Positions 62,986 to 64,000 of a stretch of 64,000 bases of DNA are shown here, piece after piece. Both the position numbers and the translations under genes were made by a program. Position 1 is the stretch's first letter; every line of letters begins with the position of its first letter. The notes beneath the pieces were generated by a model that saw only the letters and a list, made by a program, of their open reading frames with translations, was not told where the DNA came from and ran no database searches. The stretch comes from Psoroptes ovis (lineage: Eukaryota; Arthropoda; Arachnida; Sarcoptiformes; Psoroptidae): NCBI GenBank assembly GCA_002943765.1, contig PQWQ01000030.1:2501-66500 (forward strand). Reading direction: 5' to 3'.

Positions 62986-63253
62986 ATGCAGAAATATACG
63001 GAAAATTATTCAAAATATATGGAAAAAAATTCAAAAATATATGGACAATTATTCAAAATGTAAAGAAAAAAATTCAAAAATATATGGACAATTATTCAAA
63101 AATATATGGACAAATATTCATAAATATATGGACAAATATTCAAAAATATATGGACAAATATTCAAAATATATGGACAAATATTCATAAATATAAAGAAAA
63201 AAATTCATAAATATATGGACAAATATTCAAAATATATGGACTAATATTCATAC
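62986..63253 (+). repeat. 22-bp tandem repeat (ATTCAAAAATATATGGACAA type)
   Basis: About a dozen units of 21-22 bp with AAATATATGGACAAATATTC as core; two units read AAAGAAAAAAATTC. A 67-residue frame (KYMDKYSKIYG-like) is just the repeat translated. The array begins and ends beside ACAGGGTT (62979 and 63253). Confidence 0.9.
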
Positions 63254-63415
63254 AGGGTTTTCAATTTTTGTTCGGGGTTCAAAAATTAATTTTCGGAGTT
63301 ATAAGATTAATTTCTTTAGATTTGGAATTGATTTTCGTAGCTGTGAAATTAAATTTTATAATTTCAAATTTAATTTTCGCATTTTTGAAGTTCAATTTAG
63401 TAAATATTCATATTC
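63254..63415 (+). repeat. Weakly periodic AATTAATTTTCG-type stretch
   Basis: Six degenerate units of about 20-25 bp centred on AATTAATTTTCG can be followed before the transposon arm. It differs in sequence from the preceding 22-bp array. Confidence 0.5.
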
Positions 63416-63523
63416 ATATAAATAAATCATCATTATCAATTAAAATATTGAACCAAATCAAAATATCAGTCTCTAATAACTGATAATCAATAATATTTCC
63501 TCATTATTGATACTTCTACCGAT
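63416..63523 (+). repeat. Left arm of inverted repeat in transposon remnant
   Basis: The reverse complement of 63903-64000 with one extra 19-bp segment (around 63472-63490). It includes the last codons of the minus-strand transposase frame. Confidence 0.88.
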
Positions 63524-63928
63524 GTACGTTAGCATATTTGAATAATAGCCATCGCAATCGGATTCTGATATAATATTTGATCCGTCCTCTATAATATCTA
63601 GCAATTCTTTTTCATTGTTAGGTGCAGCACGTTTAACAAAGTTTTTCCATTTTGAGAACATATTCTCAATCGGATTAAGAAAAGGTGAGTATGGTGGTAA
63701 AAATTCACATCTAACACTTTTCTCGGTAAATAAATTTTTTATGTTTCCACACTTATGGAAAGGTACATTATCCATAATGATTAGATGATTGACTGCATCA
63801 TCTCCCAGAATTTCTAATAAATCGGTTAGGAAATTGTGGAACGTTGTACTATTGTATGCTCCAACTTTGGAATCGTAATACAAGATTCCAGCTCTTGTTA
63901 GTGCTGCACAAATCGATAGAAGTATCAA
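63473..63928 (-). pseudogene. Tc1/mariner-IS630-type DDE transposase, C-terminal half
   Basis: About 150 residues from the C-terminal half of a DDE_3-type transposase. The second catalytic Asp lies in LIIMDNVPFHK and the third acidic residue in LPPYSPFLNPIENMFSKWK. The first catalytic Asp and the DNA-binding N-terminus are missing: upstream, the frame runs through the inverted-repeat arm to the window edge without homologous protein, and there is no ATG at the family-like start. The right arm, read on the plus strand, encodes RSINNEEILD and a stop, the same as this frame's RSINNEEIL, so an inverted copy of the gene's own 3' end replaced the 5' half. Its own C-terminus is altered by a 19-bp insertion (LLIISY). 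It cannot encode an active enzyme. Confidence 0.85.
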
Positions 63929-64000
63929 TAATGAGGAAATATTAGACTGATATTTTGATTTGGTTCAATATTTTAATTGATAATGATGATTTATTTATAT
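63903..64000 (-). repeat. Right arm of inverted repeat in transposon remnant (runs off window)
   Basis: Pairs with 63416-63523. Homology to the left arm ends inward near 63912, giving the junction, and outward continues to the last base, so the true outer boundary is beyond the window. Confidence 0.88.

Noticed and set aside
1..64000. CRISPR arrays, bacterial operons or prophage content
   Set aside because: Telomere, introns and gene families show a eukaryotic nuclear chromosome; the tandem repeats lack the unique-spacer pattern.

Overview
The window is the left end of a linear eukaryotic chromosome. Its first ~190 bases are CCTAA repeats, which read TTAGG on the other strand, the usual arthropod telomere repeat. 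The genes carry small spliceosomal introns, many of 50-150 bp, and encode animal proteins (Asator/TTBK, empty spiracles/EMX, a nuclear receptor, CRELD, TBCK, cornichon). The DNA is strongly AT-rich, and the proteins have long Asn/Gln/Ser/Asp/His runs. Together this suggests an arthropod with a compact genome. An acariform (astigmatid) mite is my best guess, but that is inference from gene style, not a proven identity.

Region 1 (1-7.1 kb) is subtelomere. It holds the telomere array, then a 61-bp satellite (1.62-2.71 kb, partly organised as 122-bp dimers) enclosed by two ~350-bp arms in inverted orientation. A second array of the same 61-bp family (3.43-3.87 kb) sits between short direct repeats. 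At 4.7-7.0 kb there are two copies of a minus-strand unit with a shared promoter-like 5' end, a GAATTCGAA-type tandem repeat and conserved splice signals. This unit points toward the telomere and has no long reading frame.

Region 2 (7.1-28.7 kb) is gene-dense, mostly with alternating gene orientation. In order: a MUS81-like N-terminal fragment (+), cornichon/CNIH4-like (-), NOL9/Grc3 polynucleotide kinase (+), tau-tubulin kinase/Asator (+), a divergent SLC24-type exchanger (+), a nuclear receptor with a ligand-binding domain but no visible DNA-binding domain (-), FAM32A (+), CRELD1-like (-), TBCK (+) and an M14 carboxypeptidase with an N-terminal membrane anchor (-). Cornichon, both terminal TBCK exons, CRELD, the receptor, TTBK and the carboxypeptidase were assembled here from splice sites whose phases all agree. 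Several neighbours share divergent promoters or convergent 3' ends. The genes are mostly housekeeping: RNA processing, ER/secretory pathway, growth signalling. They do not form one pathway.

Region 3 (28.7-63.0 kb) is dominated by one developmental gene, an empty spiracles/EMX homeobox gene with two coding exons (33.1-36.0 kb). It has about 4.4 kb of non-coding DNA before it and a 27-kb gene desert after it. The desert carries at least ten complete 79-83-bp hairpin elements (TTAGGTTGTCC ends, mostly at TA sites), which look like mariner-type MITEs.

Region 4 (63.0-64.0 kb) has a 22-bp tandem repeat, a second weakly periodic stretch, and a rearranged Tc1/mariner-IS630-type transposase remnant whose 3' end is present twice in inverted orientation, running off the window.
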